A stretch of 64,000 nucleotides of DNA from Punica granatum. Taxonomy: Eukaryota; Streptophyta; Magnoliopsida; Myrtales; Lythraceae. Shown here piece by piece: positions 45,355 through 57,875 of this stretch. A program made the translations under genes and the position numbers. Position 1 is the stretch's first letter; every line of letters begins with the position of its first letter. The notes below the pieces were generated by a model. The model had not been told where the DNA came from. It made no database searches and saw nothing but the letters and a program-made list of their open reading frames with translations. The DNA is taken from assembly GCF_007655135.1 (NCBI RefSeq), contig NC_045128.1, forward strand, positions 43,785,885-43,849,884, in the 5' to 3' direction.

Positions 45355-45480
45355 CTAATAAAATAAAATAGAATTCCCAATATCTTAATAAATAGGTACA
45401 GGTAGTCCCACAATAAGTATCAACTTTCGGACCTCTCGGTTACCAAATGAAGATATACGCTACTGTACTACACTTTTTTT
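45355..45480. repeat. Dispersed repeat piece, related to 63480-63605
   Basis: Shares with 63480-63605 a block reading AATAAATAG…AGTAGTCCCACATAAGTATCG (here GGTAGTCCCACAATAAGTAT), followed in both by a degenerate stretch ending ...ACTACAC/ACTATAC. Probably two copies of one retroposon or transposon tail; its class is unknown. Confidence 0.45.
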
Positions 45481-48400
45481 TTTTTTTTAGTTGATGATGA
45501 GGGTGTTTTATTGGAAGGGATGGGGAGTGGAGTGGTCTGATCTGATCTAGAGTATACTATTGTGTCCCCGTACTTGTTTGTGTTATCCTTTTCGGGGCCT
45601 CCGTGCTTTCTTTTTGGGCATGCGGGCCTAGTTTGTCTTCTAATTGGGCTTCGTTAGATTTGAGGTGGTGGGCCAGTGGGAATGTGGGCCTCTTTGTGAT
45701 GCAGGTCTTCCTGCCATGTTCTGTTCCATTAACTCTAGAGTATATAATTCTGAGCTAAAGAAAAAAGAAAAATAATGAGAGAAGAGAGAGCATAATTAGT
45801 GCTTAATTATTTTTCTGTAATATTACTAATTAATATATGGTAATATAATTGTTAGTATTGATAAAATTTTGAAACACGACGGAGGAAATAGAGAGAGAGG
45901 AACGATGAATGAACATTGGGATTTGTTTTGGGGGAGGGGGAGGCCGGGGGCCCACAACACCCACAAAGCAACAAGGGAGAGGACAGAGTTGCTGCGGGCC
46001 CCAATCCTTTTTCCCTGTGACTCGTGAGTGGTGCTTGAAAGTTAGAATGAATGAATAAAATAAAAATATTTGTTGTGTTTTTCTGGTGGGTGTCATGCAG
46101 TCAGGGCTAGAGTCTCCCGGCCCAGCCCTCCACCACTGAGACACACAGCATCTTCCTCTTTTTAATAATTAATTATAATATATATATTGACATAATAGAT
46201 CGATATATCAATATATACCGGTTTTTTTTTTATATATACAATTAATTTATCAATCAAACCTCCAAATTGGACTGGGGCTAATTAAGAAAGGATCTTCTGC
46301 TATTGAAATTAGTAGTGAATATATCAAAAGATGATGCAGCGCAATGACACACGCCTCTTTCGATAAGTAATAGATTTCAAATTTTAAGTTATATTTATAT
46401 TTTTTATTAGTTATTAGGATTTCTATTTCATTATATTAGACTTACATGTCTCCATTCTAACTAAAAAAAATTAGTGGTGAATATATGTAATGACTTTGTG
46501 ATTACTGAGATTCAACACATCAAAATGCTTGATGACAAGCTTTTGATTGGCAACTACTACACATTGCAAAATTATAGGGATGGTGGCATGACAACCAACC
46601 GAAACTTAACTAACAATATTCGCAGTACAAAAAGTAATTATTATTATATATTTGGAATTGAAATATTTTACGTAACGATAAAAATTGACACGAATATAAT
46701 ATGTAGTACTCCAACATGAAGATTCATATCTTTCTAGCATTGGGGAGGTGATGGTGGAGAATATATCCACGACACCACATTGTACCTTACCTTTGACAAT
46801 CCTTGGAGGAGGCCGAGTGCATGATTAATCATGCTCCTCTTTGTCTCCACCAGAAACCCTAGACCGCAGGATGACAACAAGACCGTAATCTTACATATCT
46901 TTAATTAATTTTTTTTGGCCATATTAATTAATATTTAATTAATTGCATAATCATTTGCGAATAATTTCTCGAAGGATGTCTCACATTTGCTATTGATTTC
47001 TTGAAGGATGTCGCACAAAGGCAATGAAGGTTCTATCAGATATATTATGTCTGCCTAATTCTCCTTCCTTTAATTAAAAGGCTTATTTTATCCTTGGAAT
47101 ATAATAAAGAACTTCTCTCTTTTTCCTGTTTTCTCGCGCAGATAAATGCCCCAGAAGCTCTTAATTATATATCGAAATGACTGACAAATGCTTCTTAGTT
47201 ATGTATGAATAGGCTAGCAACGACTACCGCTCATACATAAAGAAAGTGAGCTCGAGTTCAACCTTATTAATTAGGCTGTATTAGGGTTCTATATGTTAAA
47301 ATTTGAACTTCTCGCATAGTAATTAATAAACAATATTGTATAATGTATTTAGTTCATCGACTATATAATATTCCGAAAAACATTATCAAAATCTAAATAT
47401 ACCCATATATATACATGTACATACACACATATATTTCAACAGATCAAATTATAACTTATTAGATATATTTAAGATTTTCATTTTATCGTATTAGACGATG
47501 GATCTCTCTTATAATTGGAAAAAAAAAGAAGATAATGAGCTTTGTATAATTGGAAGAAAAAATTTGTAAAGACGACCCTTTCTTTTTTTTGGCTAAGTTA
47601 AAGAACACCTTAATTAGTAATACATCAACTAGGCCAAATAATGTAACTACGAAGAGCTTCAAAATTCTTTTCATTTCTCATTCTCCCTTAGTTGAGTCAT
47701 ACACTTGAATGGCGTAGAACGACATGAAATGATCATTCTCTCGTCCAACAGCATTTCCTTATTTAATAACTTTTATGAATTGAAAAGAACACTTTCTCAT
47801 GATTATTCTTTTTAACTTATTGAAATGGGCATAATTCCAAGATAGGAAATACTTATTCCATCATCTTAATTAATTTTTTTATTCAATCATCACACATTTT
47901 CTCTTAAGTTTTTATATTTACAAATACATTCATGTTGATAAATAAATTCATTTATTGCAATGCTAAAAGAAATCACTATTTTTCCTCAAAATATTATTTC
48001 ATTTCACAGTAGTAACTTCACTCCATTGCAACATACCAAATATGATCTTAGATCCACTTCGAAATGAGGAAGGGGAACGGCTTCCTCATTTGGTATCACT
48101 TACATGAATTAAAAACGGACATTCTCTCATGATAACATTTTCTCCTCAATTTGAAGGAAAGGTCATTCTCCTGAAAAAGATAAATAAAGTCACTCTTATT
48201 TCAACTACATTGTGTATCATATATATATATATATATATAAAAAAGAAAGGCTTATACGATGGTATAAGAATAGCCAAAAACTAAACAAAGGGGCATGAAA
48301 ATCAAACTTATGATAATCAAATTCAATACTTATGTCGGTGACTTATGTCACTACACCAAGCCTCGTTAACATGGTGATAGTTTGGTAAATATATCCAGTG

Positions 48401-49599
48401 TTATCATCATATTACTTCATATTGACATATTAACAAAAGAATTATAATCTCTCAGTACCATTAACATTTCATTCTATAAAATCTATTCCATTTCGTTTCT
48501 GCGTATCAAACAAGAGTTAAGGGATAAGAGTTATTCCTACCAAAAAGAAAAGAAAAAAATGAATTAGATAGTACAATTCAAAAGCATTTTAAAATAGTAC
48601 AAAATAAAAAAGAATTTTGATCATAATATATATTTAGAGATGGCCCGATATGATAGAACCAAAATTAAATATAGGATTATTCTAGGGATTATGGAGTATA
48701 GTGTATTATTTGTTTTCGATTTATTTAATTGGTGTAGATTGTAATAATATAATATGAATATTATCACTAATAATATTAATTATATATAAATTTGGGTAAG
48801 GTCGCTCCCCGTCGAGTACTTCCCTAAAACCTGAGAATCGAATACAAAGAAAAAACCTGACCAAATTCATGAACAGATTTTTTGGTTTGAGTCATATTAG
48901 GGTTTTTTTTCCCCCCGAATTTTAGGCTTTTGGGTTTTCCCTTACACCCCTACTAGATGAACAAATGTTCGCAGTAGAATTTTCCTCCCCGATCCACCGT
49001 CAATAAGAGAACTTAATATATATTTAGGAAAATAAAATAGTTGAAAATCATAAAACATGAAACTTTAATACAAGTTCTTTATTGAAAGTTAATTAAATTA
49101 CCTGCAATTTTTCATGGGTTGCAGGTTAATTAAATTAACTGCAATTTTTCATAATTGCAAGTTCATTTTGATACTTATCACAAAAATTACCCGCATTTTT
49201 TTTTTTGGAGATATTCCCAGCGGAACCCTAAAAACAGAAAAGCACTGTTGGACAGCAAGTTTGAACATTGGCTTTGATGTGACCGAAAACGAGTGATTGT
49301 GAGGTCCCTTTCCCAATCTGCATCTGCACACACAGGCAAGGCATCCGCCAGTAAGCAGCTCCTGCCACCGCCGCCATTTTCATCCTTCCCCTCCCCTCCC
49401 CTCCTGACGGACGTGACCCTGACCCCTGGCCATGACCTGTTTTGACCCTGACCCTGACCCCTTCTCCCATCAAATTTCCCTCCATTCTTTCTTCTTTTCT
49501 ATTATTTCAAATCAAAATTATCATGTACATACATCTATTCTACAGCGCATCTATATGTATATATGTATGCGTTTTAGTTTAGCAAATCCATATATATAG

Positions 49600-49992
49600 A
49601 TTAATTACACTGGTGATTTTAAAAAAAAAATTTGTTACTTGATGGTATAAAATATTTTAAAAGTATAACATGATAATACAAACCGTCGTCTCGTCATTGA
49701 CGCCGTTAAATCGTTATTTACAAGACTGTAAATTTTATACCATCACATAACTTACGTAAAACATTTTGTACTATTAAATTACAACTTCAAAACATTTTAT
49801 ACCATCATGTACCGCCTCACAAAAACTAATTTTGCACCATCAGCGTCAGTTTGACGACATCAATGGCGAGATGACGGTCTGTACTATCATGTTACAACTT
49901 TGAAACATTTTGTACCATCAAGTAGCAAAAAAAACTTTTTGAATCAGTCTAATACATTATTAAAATTTTTTAGCCTACCAATGTAATTTACC
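49600..49992. mobile_element. MITE with internal palindromes, copy 1
   Basis: About 390 bp, homologous over its whole length and in the same orientation to 59039-59453. Shared phrases include TGATGGTA, AATTTTGCACCATCAG, CAATGGCGAGATGACGG and ACATTTTGTACCATCAA. The ends are inverted (TAAATTACACTGGTG versus its mirror near 49975-49991). Internal segments such as GTCTCGTCATTGACG and CGTCAATGGCGAGATGAC-type sequence are also mirrored, so the transcript would fold into a long hairpin. Confidence 0.65.
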
Positions 49993-50723
49993 ATATATAT
50001 ATATATATATTATAATAACAGATAAAGAAGGGCAATCTTCCCCGTTGTTCGACAATATTTTAACTAATCAAAACTCTAATCTACCTACCTCTGATTTCAC
50101 AGGCAGTGCAATACTTTGAAGTTTACTTGAAACATCTCAAGGCTAAAGGCAAAGCAATGTCGGAATAAAAATTAATCTCAATTTATAAATTTGACACCTA
50201 TGATCTCACTAAAAAATTAGATGCATCTAGCTCTACTTTTATCCGAAAAACACAATAGATCCACAAAAAAATTTCCATCCTCGTACATTTGAAGCCAAAA
50301 TTGGTTAAAACTCTTAACTCCACCAAACATGCAAATGAAATTTACTTTCTATCATCCAAAAGCCTCCAAAGTGACCTAAAACAATTAATTTTGAACAATA
50401 CTGCCCAGTAACAAAGCAAATTAATTTCCTAAATAAGTTGGAAGCACATCTTCTGTGTGTTACCTGCATGATGATTTACTCTCGACAGAAACTCATAAAG
50501 AGTAGTAACATATATATATATACCTTCCGCCTTCCGGCTATTTATGTGCAGATATGGCGAGTTGAGTGTGTTGATCCTTCAGCCTTTGAGATAAGTAGTA
50601 GAAAAGCCCTAAAGAATTTATCACCGTTTCGCTTCTCGATTAGGAAGCTAGCTAGGGCAGAGCTAAAGCCCAAGTATAGCTAGTCAAGGCAAAATCTTCC
50701 AGACCGTTGCATCCATCTTATCA

Positions 50724-53700
50724 TCAGTATGTTCCACCGCCACTGCTGCCCCCTACACCACTAGGTGCCGCCGTCGTGTGGAAAGCTGACTGCAACTGGA
50801 GGAGATGGTGGTAGCAGTCAGCAGCAGTGGGACGATGCTCAGGATTAAGGTCCAAGCACCGATTCTGAAGCTCCCTCAGCAGCTTCGGGACCCCGCCATC
50901 CAGCCCACACGTCTTCACTAGGTACCCAACTCCCCATACGTCCACCTTCACATTGTGCAGGCCTCGCCCCATCTCAGGTGCGTGTGCTCCGCGAGCCACC
51001 AGCTCCCCCCCACGAGGGTATATCTGTGGGGATGCCACTGCCTCGTCGAACCCACAGACCACCCACTCACCCTCATTGTCAACCCGCCTCACCACCTTAT
51101 CCCAACTTAAGTCCCGGTGCATAAAGCACAAGTCATGGAGCGCCACCAGTGCCTTTGTCACGTACATTAGGGCCTCCACTAGCTGCTCAAAGCTCACAGG
51201 CTTAGACTTGATCCCTCTCGGCTTGAACACGTGAGCTAGATCCTTCTCTGATGATTGGACTATGAACTCTGCATGTGGCACTCGCTGGTTGAGGAAGTCG
51301 TATATTTCCTTAACTGCAGCCCACTTCCGCTTTGATGTGAATACTCTCGTGACAGTGTTGGGTGTCATCTCGATGATGTTCCCGTTACCCAAGTCAATCC
51401 TCTCAAAATCGCTATAAGGGGAGAGCTTGTAACTTGCCATATTGTTGAAGCAGCGATCGCCTAGCAGGGCTAGTAGGCCAGCTATACGATAGCATGGGAT
51501 TAGTGCCTTCATCCTATCAGATGGCAAGGTGAGATCGAGGGAGTATAGGTCAGTTCTAATGATGCGATCCTGTGATCGGCTCAATGCGCAGAATGTCACC
51601 ATGTACGCCACTGCATAGTAGCCCAAAATGTAGGGAAGATCCGCGAAAGTCCATAACAACTTTCCAATGATTGATGTAGATGGCTCGATGTAGCTATCCC
51701 TAAGTTGATCCGTCTCCTCCCCTCTCCACAAACAGAAGTTTCGCAAGAATCCTGTCACGTTGGGCCATTGGTCTTGCAGTGTCTCGGAAATCAAGCTTGA
51801 CGGCTTGCGGATCATAACAATCTCAATGGGGCAGAACTTGGATACAACCCGATTGATGCAATCATCCCATAGCCCGATAAATGAGTCTCGGCTCGAGGCA
51901 GTGGGAATGCTTATTCCAGGGTCGTTGCGGATGATAGGGCTTAGTATGTCGAATGTGAAGGCTCGACAGTCCAATGGCTCATGGGAAGTGATGAAGAAGG
52001 TTTCTTTGCCTTGAGGCAGGTCTCGATAGACATCTCTTCGTAGAGGAAATCGAAGCTCCTCAGGCGGCGGCTCCTGGAGGTACCACGAGAGCTCAAACAG
52101 GCTTGGGAGGGTAGGGGGCGGGACCCTCAAGCAGCCCACATAGTAGTCAGTAGGGTCCTGGAACTCCCATGGAGGAACCGCTGCAACATGACAATTTACT
52201 TCAATGTCTGGTGTATATATGATATATATACTATATAGACGTAAGTTCTAAGAACTCGAGATACTTTTACTATAAACATATAGCTAATCCTTTCAATCGA
52301 CTGAGAATTCTGGTTTTTTGCTTATGAACATTAGACTGGTGAATGTATCAGCCAAAATATGTCAGGACATATATGTCAATATGAGTAGGACTACGCAGCT
52401 GGTCTGTCTATGTGACTGATCATGAGAATAGATGCAAGACCTCAACATCTAAAGACTTCAAAATTTAAATTAAAGACCATAAAATTGTTCACCGAAAATA
52501 AATCATAAAATTTATTAATAGTAAATATAAACGTCTGTTTCACGTACATCTTACTGAGGGTTCCGCTGAGGGAAGCTGCACCCTTTCTGGGAAACCTGCG
52601 ATGGAGGAGTATTATTATTAACGACAGATAATATCATAACAAATCCCGGAAAACAAGAATTGCTTCAACCTACGATTGTGCGGCATTGATTGAATAGATG
52701 TATAACAACCTGAAGCAGAAGCTAAAGAAGACGATTTTCTCCTGCCGAAGACTTTGACCTGCTGACCCGGGACAAACCGATCAACGGAGAACCCCCTGAA
52801 AGGCCCATCCTCAAAGGCCTCCATAGGGCAAGCCACCGTGGCTTCATCGAAGTAGGTCAGCTCGTCTGCATTGAGAAAGCTCATGGACCCTTGGAGCTTC
52901 ACTCTACCACGGTGGTGCTCGCCTTCCTCCGCCCACAGGCTCACTGATTCCTCCCATGTCATCCTCACCTTCCCAATCCTACGGAGTTCCTTGCTCGATG
53001 CCAATGACGGGCCAATGACGTCTAGTAGGGATGAAGCGGGTTCATACCCTAGCAATAGGCTACCTCTACCACTCCCGGGGAAGAATGTTTCCATTCCAGC
53101 CGTCACGGCTAGTTGTTTTGCTCTTGCTGCACAAAAATGGCCGAAAAGAGAAAGCTCATGACCAATTTGATTAATGTGTCAAGGAGTCGTAGTGGATGAG
53201 CATTTAATCTGTGATATATGAAACCCTACACATCTTGACCTAGTTCAGTCCGATGTAATTTTCCGACGATACCTGTGAGAGGTAGTTCATCGTCCTTGAA
53301 AGAAGGCGGCAGAGGAACCCTACTGGTGGCGCCACTGAGACCAGCTGCTGCACGTCCCTCATCTCCGGCACCGGCAATGCTGCTGGAGACTCTGCTCTGT
53401 GGGTTTCGCATTCGGGGCCCCATGAATTGGGAGAGCTCCTCAAAGACCTCCTCGTCAAAAGAAGCGGGCAACCGATGGATTTTCCTCTCATAAGGAGAGA
53501 GCCTGAAGTAGCTCTTCCCAACTTGCTCTCTCTCCCCGCCCCTCTCCCACTCGTACACCTTCCGGAACTCGCCGAGCATGTTGTCCCACTTGGTGCCCGC
53601 AGTCTTCGCGTCTCGGTTGACTCCATGCCTGTTCAGAAACTCCGCCACTTCCCGGTCCTTCTCAGCTCTCGTCTTCCCCCTCCCAGGAGGCCCCGCAGCC

Positions 53701-54581
53701 GCATCTCCGCCGACGCCGACTTGGCCGGCGGGGTCAGATTCTGCCGACCCACCTTGATACTGCATCCTCCAAGCCCTAGCTAACCTGGAAAGACAGCAAC
53801 CAAGACACATATAAAAATATTCCCTAGCTCCAATTCTTCTTTTATAGAGAAAATGCAGCATTTTTATGTAATATATAAATTCATTTAGGTAAAATTAATT
53901 CCGACAGCATTTAATTATTTATGAAAAAAAAATCAGTGGCAGGAATTTTGAAACGAACCACAACATCTCGTTGGGCTTCCACACGGGGCTAACGTACTTG
54001 CCCTTGCGGAACTGGGGATGATGGTGTTGGTGGTGGAAGCCTGGCTGCTCTCCGGCGCCACCCTCGGGCTTGCTGGTCTCATGTCCAGTACCCCCGCCGG
54101 GGATGGGAGAGTGGGTGGTGGGAGACGAGGCCGTGTCAGAGGAGGAAGCGGTGGTGACATGGGCCTGCGGGATGTTATGGGTCGGGGAAGGGCTCGACTC
54201 GGAGGGCAGACCGGCCATCTGGGTTGCCTGCTTGGTGGGCAGCTGGTGATGAGTCGGTGAAGTCAGCAGCTTCCACTGGCCGAACCTCGGCCTCTTTGGA
54301 TTCACCGCTTCGAACTGCTCGTACGCACCTGCCGCACCGCCTGCCCCGATAGCCGGGATGAAGAGCGGGGCGGAGATGAACGGTGATCCGGTGACCACAA
54401 CCGCTGCGGGGGGAGGCGGGGGCTGGTGTTGATGGTGCGGAGGAGGCTGCTGTCGGGTCTCCGCGGAATCGTCGAGTGGATCCAAGGCGGGAGAAGAGGA
54501 GGGCTGAGGAGGTTGGGATGGTTGCGGTTGGTGCTGCTGCTGCTGCTTCTTTGGGGTGTCTGATAATTTGGTGTCAGCCAT
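50724..54581 (-). CDS. Trihelix-like DNA-binding protein fused to a C-terminal kinase-like (pseudokinase) domain
   Basis: Minus-strand gene, exons 54581-53959, 53784-53273, 53126-52710 and 52180-50724, all GT-AG and in frame: 1002 aa. Residues 1-195 are Gln/Pro/His-rich low-complexity sequence. About 198-330 is a trihelix/MYB-SANT-like domain: VWKPNEMLWLARAW (Trp201/208/213), then TKWDNMLGEFRKVYEWE (Trp274) and SYFRLSPYERKIHRLP. Residues 380-780 have no domain I recognise. About 785-980 is protein-kinase-like: HRDLSWDK (872-879), GFD at 894-896 where DFG is expected, HAPE (917-920), DVWGVG (931-936) and HRPTAADC. The catalytic-loop Lys and Asn are replaced, DFG is lost and no glycine loop is visible, so activity is doubtful. 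The likely location is the nucleus. The start is the first in-frame ATG (MADTKLSDTP). From memory, Arabidopsis At5g51800 ('protein kinase superfamily') is the positional counterpart. Confidence 0.9.
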
Positions 54582-55332
54582 ATTTTGCGAATTCAATTCA
54601 TCACCATGGACCCAAGAAAGAGAGCAAGAACACAAACCCGCCCGCCCAACCCAAAAACAGAGGAAGACCAAATAGTAGGAGCGGTCTTATCAAAAACTAC
54701 AATAACCTTAAAAATTTACCATAAATTAATACCATATAATATATATACGAAATGAAAAGGAGAGAATTAAATATATATATATATATATATTTTGGGTTTC
54801 AACGTGCTCTTTATTTGTTTTGTTAAAGGGGTGGGGTGGGGCAGCTATATAATAATATATAACAAGCAATGTATTTATGTATGATAAAGAGGGAGGGAAT
54901 GAGACATAACAAAAGGGGTAGGGGGAGTTGATTGGATTATGGGGAAGGTTAACAATAAGACCATACAATGGGAGTGCACAGGTAGGTAGCTAGGGGGATG
55001 GGCTTTTGATGTGTCATTTTTTGACAACTAATGAAGTGAAAGCAAGCAGCCGGCCGAGAATAAAAAGAGACGGGGAGAGAGAGAATTATAGATATGTGGA
55101 TGTGTTGTGAGTAGTGTGGACATAGATTGGATCAGCTAGCTGAGCTGAGCCGAGCAGAGGCATTATTATTAGGTAATAGCTAGCTAGCTATCTATCTATC
55201 CATCTATCTATATAGGAAGGGGAAAGCGGGAGATTAGATAGGAGAGCAGTAATGATTGTACTGATACTGAGAAAAGCGGCTCTTAAAATTTAAAAAAAGG
55301 ATCATAGTTAACATTCTTTTATCTCGAGACCT

Positions 55333-55374
<42 letters not shown>

Positions 55375-55700
55375 GAGCTTTGAATGTCATTTTGTTGTTT
55401 GATTTGGGGTTTTAAGATCAGATGATAGAGATGTCTTGCATTTGCTTTGTAATATGCAGACACCATATAGAGAAGAGAAAGGCCACAGAGAGAGAGAGAG
55501 GAGAGTGAATTAGTGGAAACTGAGCTGTGAAGAGAGAGAGAGAGAGAGAGATCTTTGTAATGTTGTTGGGGGTGTGAGGGGATAAGCAGAAATTTTAAAT
55601 TTATAATCAATCAGAATATTTAAAAATATGAATTTATATGTTTGTTATGGAATTAATTTCTTACTTTTAAGATTTTCATTAAGTATTATATACTTATGTG
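54582..55700 (-). promoter_or_regulatory. Upstream region of the trihelix/pseudokinase gene, GA-rich
   Basis: Contains (TA)n at about 54771-54790 and three GA tracts (55343-55372, 55489-55502, 55530-55550), a common feature of plant proximal promoters and leaders. A TATA box cannot be assigned with confidence. Confidence 0.35.
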
Positions 55701-57875
55701 ATTGAGTAATACTCATCTAATATTACCCGATAAAGAACGGGAGAGAAAAAGAGGGGAAGAGGGTTGCATTATATTGCATTGCATTGCATGATGAGGAGAG
55801 GAGAGGATGATGGACCGACGAGGACTGCACGAATCAATGCCACTGCTCCCCACCACCCCATTATCACTGATCTTCCCTCTTCTCTTCTTGGCTTGGCCAT
55901 TCCCTCCTTTGCAATTGATACGTCCCAACATGTCTCCGCTGATTCTTACTACTTAATTTATTATCATTAGTATCGAGGATTCCATCTCATATGTGACTAA
56001 GTTTTATGATCAGTCCGGTTGCATGTGATTAAGATAGATGGTCTCGAGAAACATTCAATTTGATATAATTTTATTTTTTTTGGGGTGAATCCTGGGGGAC
56101 CGAAGCCCATCAATTCGATATAATTCATATGAACCATTATGTACATATTATGTAATGTTTGCAAGTAATTTACAATTAAATAAAACTGGTCACTCTCTAT
56201 CTATTTGACCGCATAATCAATGACACTCCAAATGCCAAATAGGCAAACCGTATGTACAAACATTTGTTTAATAAGTTGTGATACACACAAACATTTGCTC
56301 AAATCAATTGTGATAGTTGAGACTGTCCCAATTAGAAGACACTGATAGACAATTGAGTTAATTAATGACTTAGAAAAACATGAATTTTGTCACTAATCCT
56401 TAAATCAAAGGGTGTAATAACATGGCAAATGATTTTATTTTCTTCTGTTCTTTTTCTTGAAATTATTTTGTTCTCTTTTTATCAATCAATCAATGCGTGT
56501 GTGTGTCTCCATCACTTTTTTCGGATGGCAGATTTTGTGTCATCCTTAACCCTGCACGCGCTCTCTCTCCCTCCCTCTGGGTGTCTGCGTCTCGCTGCAA
56601 GATCATCTTTTTTGAATATTGAGGAGATTAACGACGTTCCCATCGATCCACGTACGTACACTTTCAGAAAGTTTTTGTGTAGTCACATTGATATTGTTTA
56701 GTTTTATTGTTTTAATTAAGGAATATATATCTTATTAATAAAAATAAAATAAAATAAAATCATTTCATTAAAAAAAAGCATCTCTCTCTCTCTCCCCCTC
56801 TCTCTGCGCTTTTTCTCTGTACTGCATCTTCTCTCTGCTTTATTAGTACTTCATTTGCAGCAGTTGTCCTATTCTCTCCACCATTTTCATTTTTCAAGAT
56901 CCTCTTTTTTTTTTTCGGTGCATTTTTCACGATCCTTTTCATTCTTAAACAACACAGCCACCCCCCGCTAAAAGGGTAATAAATAAATCCTTTTGATCAT
57001 GAAAAATTGAACGAGAAAAAATATGCCGCAGAGAACATTTTAATTTCCTGATCGTGTTAACATTTTAGAAATAGTTTTGTGATACATTGGAAACTAGGAT
57101 ATTGAGTGGGAAAAGTGAAGTGTATCCATAAAAACAGATGTTTTGGACTAAAAATGTATACCTTTTCAAATGAAAAATATAATGAAAGTTATGCATCCAC
57201 ATTAAGTGACATTCATTGAATTGCAATATAAAACGTGCAAGTTAAAATATTTCAATTTTGCAATTTGCTGCATGTGAGTAAACGGAAAATTCATTCCAAT
57301 TAAGGCCCGTTTGTTTCACTGAAAAACATTAACACAATACAATACTGGATTGGGAACTCAAAAAAAAAATGAAAGTATATGTAGAATAGTTGATATGTTT
57401 TGTATATTTGTGTTTGTATGCACTCCATAATATGTCAGAAAGATTGCAGTTTTGTAGTGTTTATTTGTCTGAACTATAATTTTTATAAATTAATACAGAT
57501 TATAGTACGCTGATGAAATTATAAGAAAACGATCCAGTGTTTGTATCTTTTCAATAGCAGTCTAGCTTGTATCCATTCTATATGTCATATATACATATAT
57601 ATATATATATATATAAATGATCCATTATAAAACAAGGAAAAACAGAACCTTGTTATATATACGGGTAAATATATAATATATATTCTTACCGAATGGTTGA
57701 ACTTTAAGAATTAATGCTTCTCTACTGTATTTCACCCAAGACAAAAAAAAAAAAAAAGCTTCTCTGCTATTATGACTTTCATGCCACTTTCATATTCCCG
57801 AAAAGTCTATAAATTACACGCATTTCAATTTATAAGAGCCATCAAATTAATGACATAATAGTAAATTCAATAAGG
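55700..57875. other. Intergenic, no supportable gene
   Basis: AT-rich DNA with a GCATT pentamer run near 55766-55787, (CT)n at 56781-56806, an AAAAT run at 56743-56761 and a (TA)n run at 57597-57615. ORFs are short and without recognisable content. Confidence 0.4.

Larger units (their letters stand above)
35332..50430. other. Gene-poor AT-rich region of about 15 kb
   Basis: No ORF here shows a recognisable domain or coherent splicing. Contents are (TA)n tracts (e.g. 36697-36720, 37461-37492, 40890-40912, 48220-48238), a (CT)n plus C18 tract near 36848-36886, a near-perfect hairpin at 40245-40365, hAT-like AT-rich repeats beginning GTGTTTGGTTTTAGAGTT (41489), dispersed-repeat pieces (44450-44660, 45355-45470), a GC-rich island 45890-46140, further MITE-like DNA (47690-48530) and a MITE at 49600-49992. 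Weak ORFs at 38460-38684, 42919-43113 and 45830-46144 (all -) are not supported as genes. Confidence 0.5.

Noticed and set aside
35332..50430. Search for tRNA and known microRNA precursors in the gene-poor region.
   Set aside because: Reading by eye found no tRNA cloverleaf or familiar miRNA sequence; the hairpin at 40245 does not carry one.
52562..52602. Possible 41-bp exon of the trihelix/pseudokinase gene with AG and GT borders.
   Set aside because: Including it breaks the reading frame. Joining 52710 directly to 52180 gives Ala-Val-Pro-Pro-Trp in frame with the last exon.
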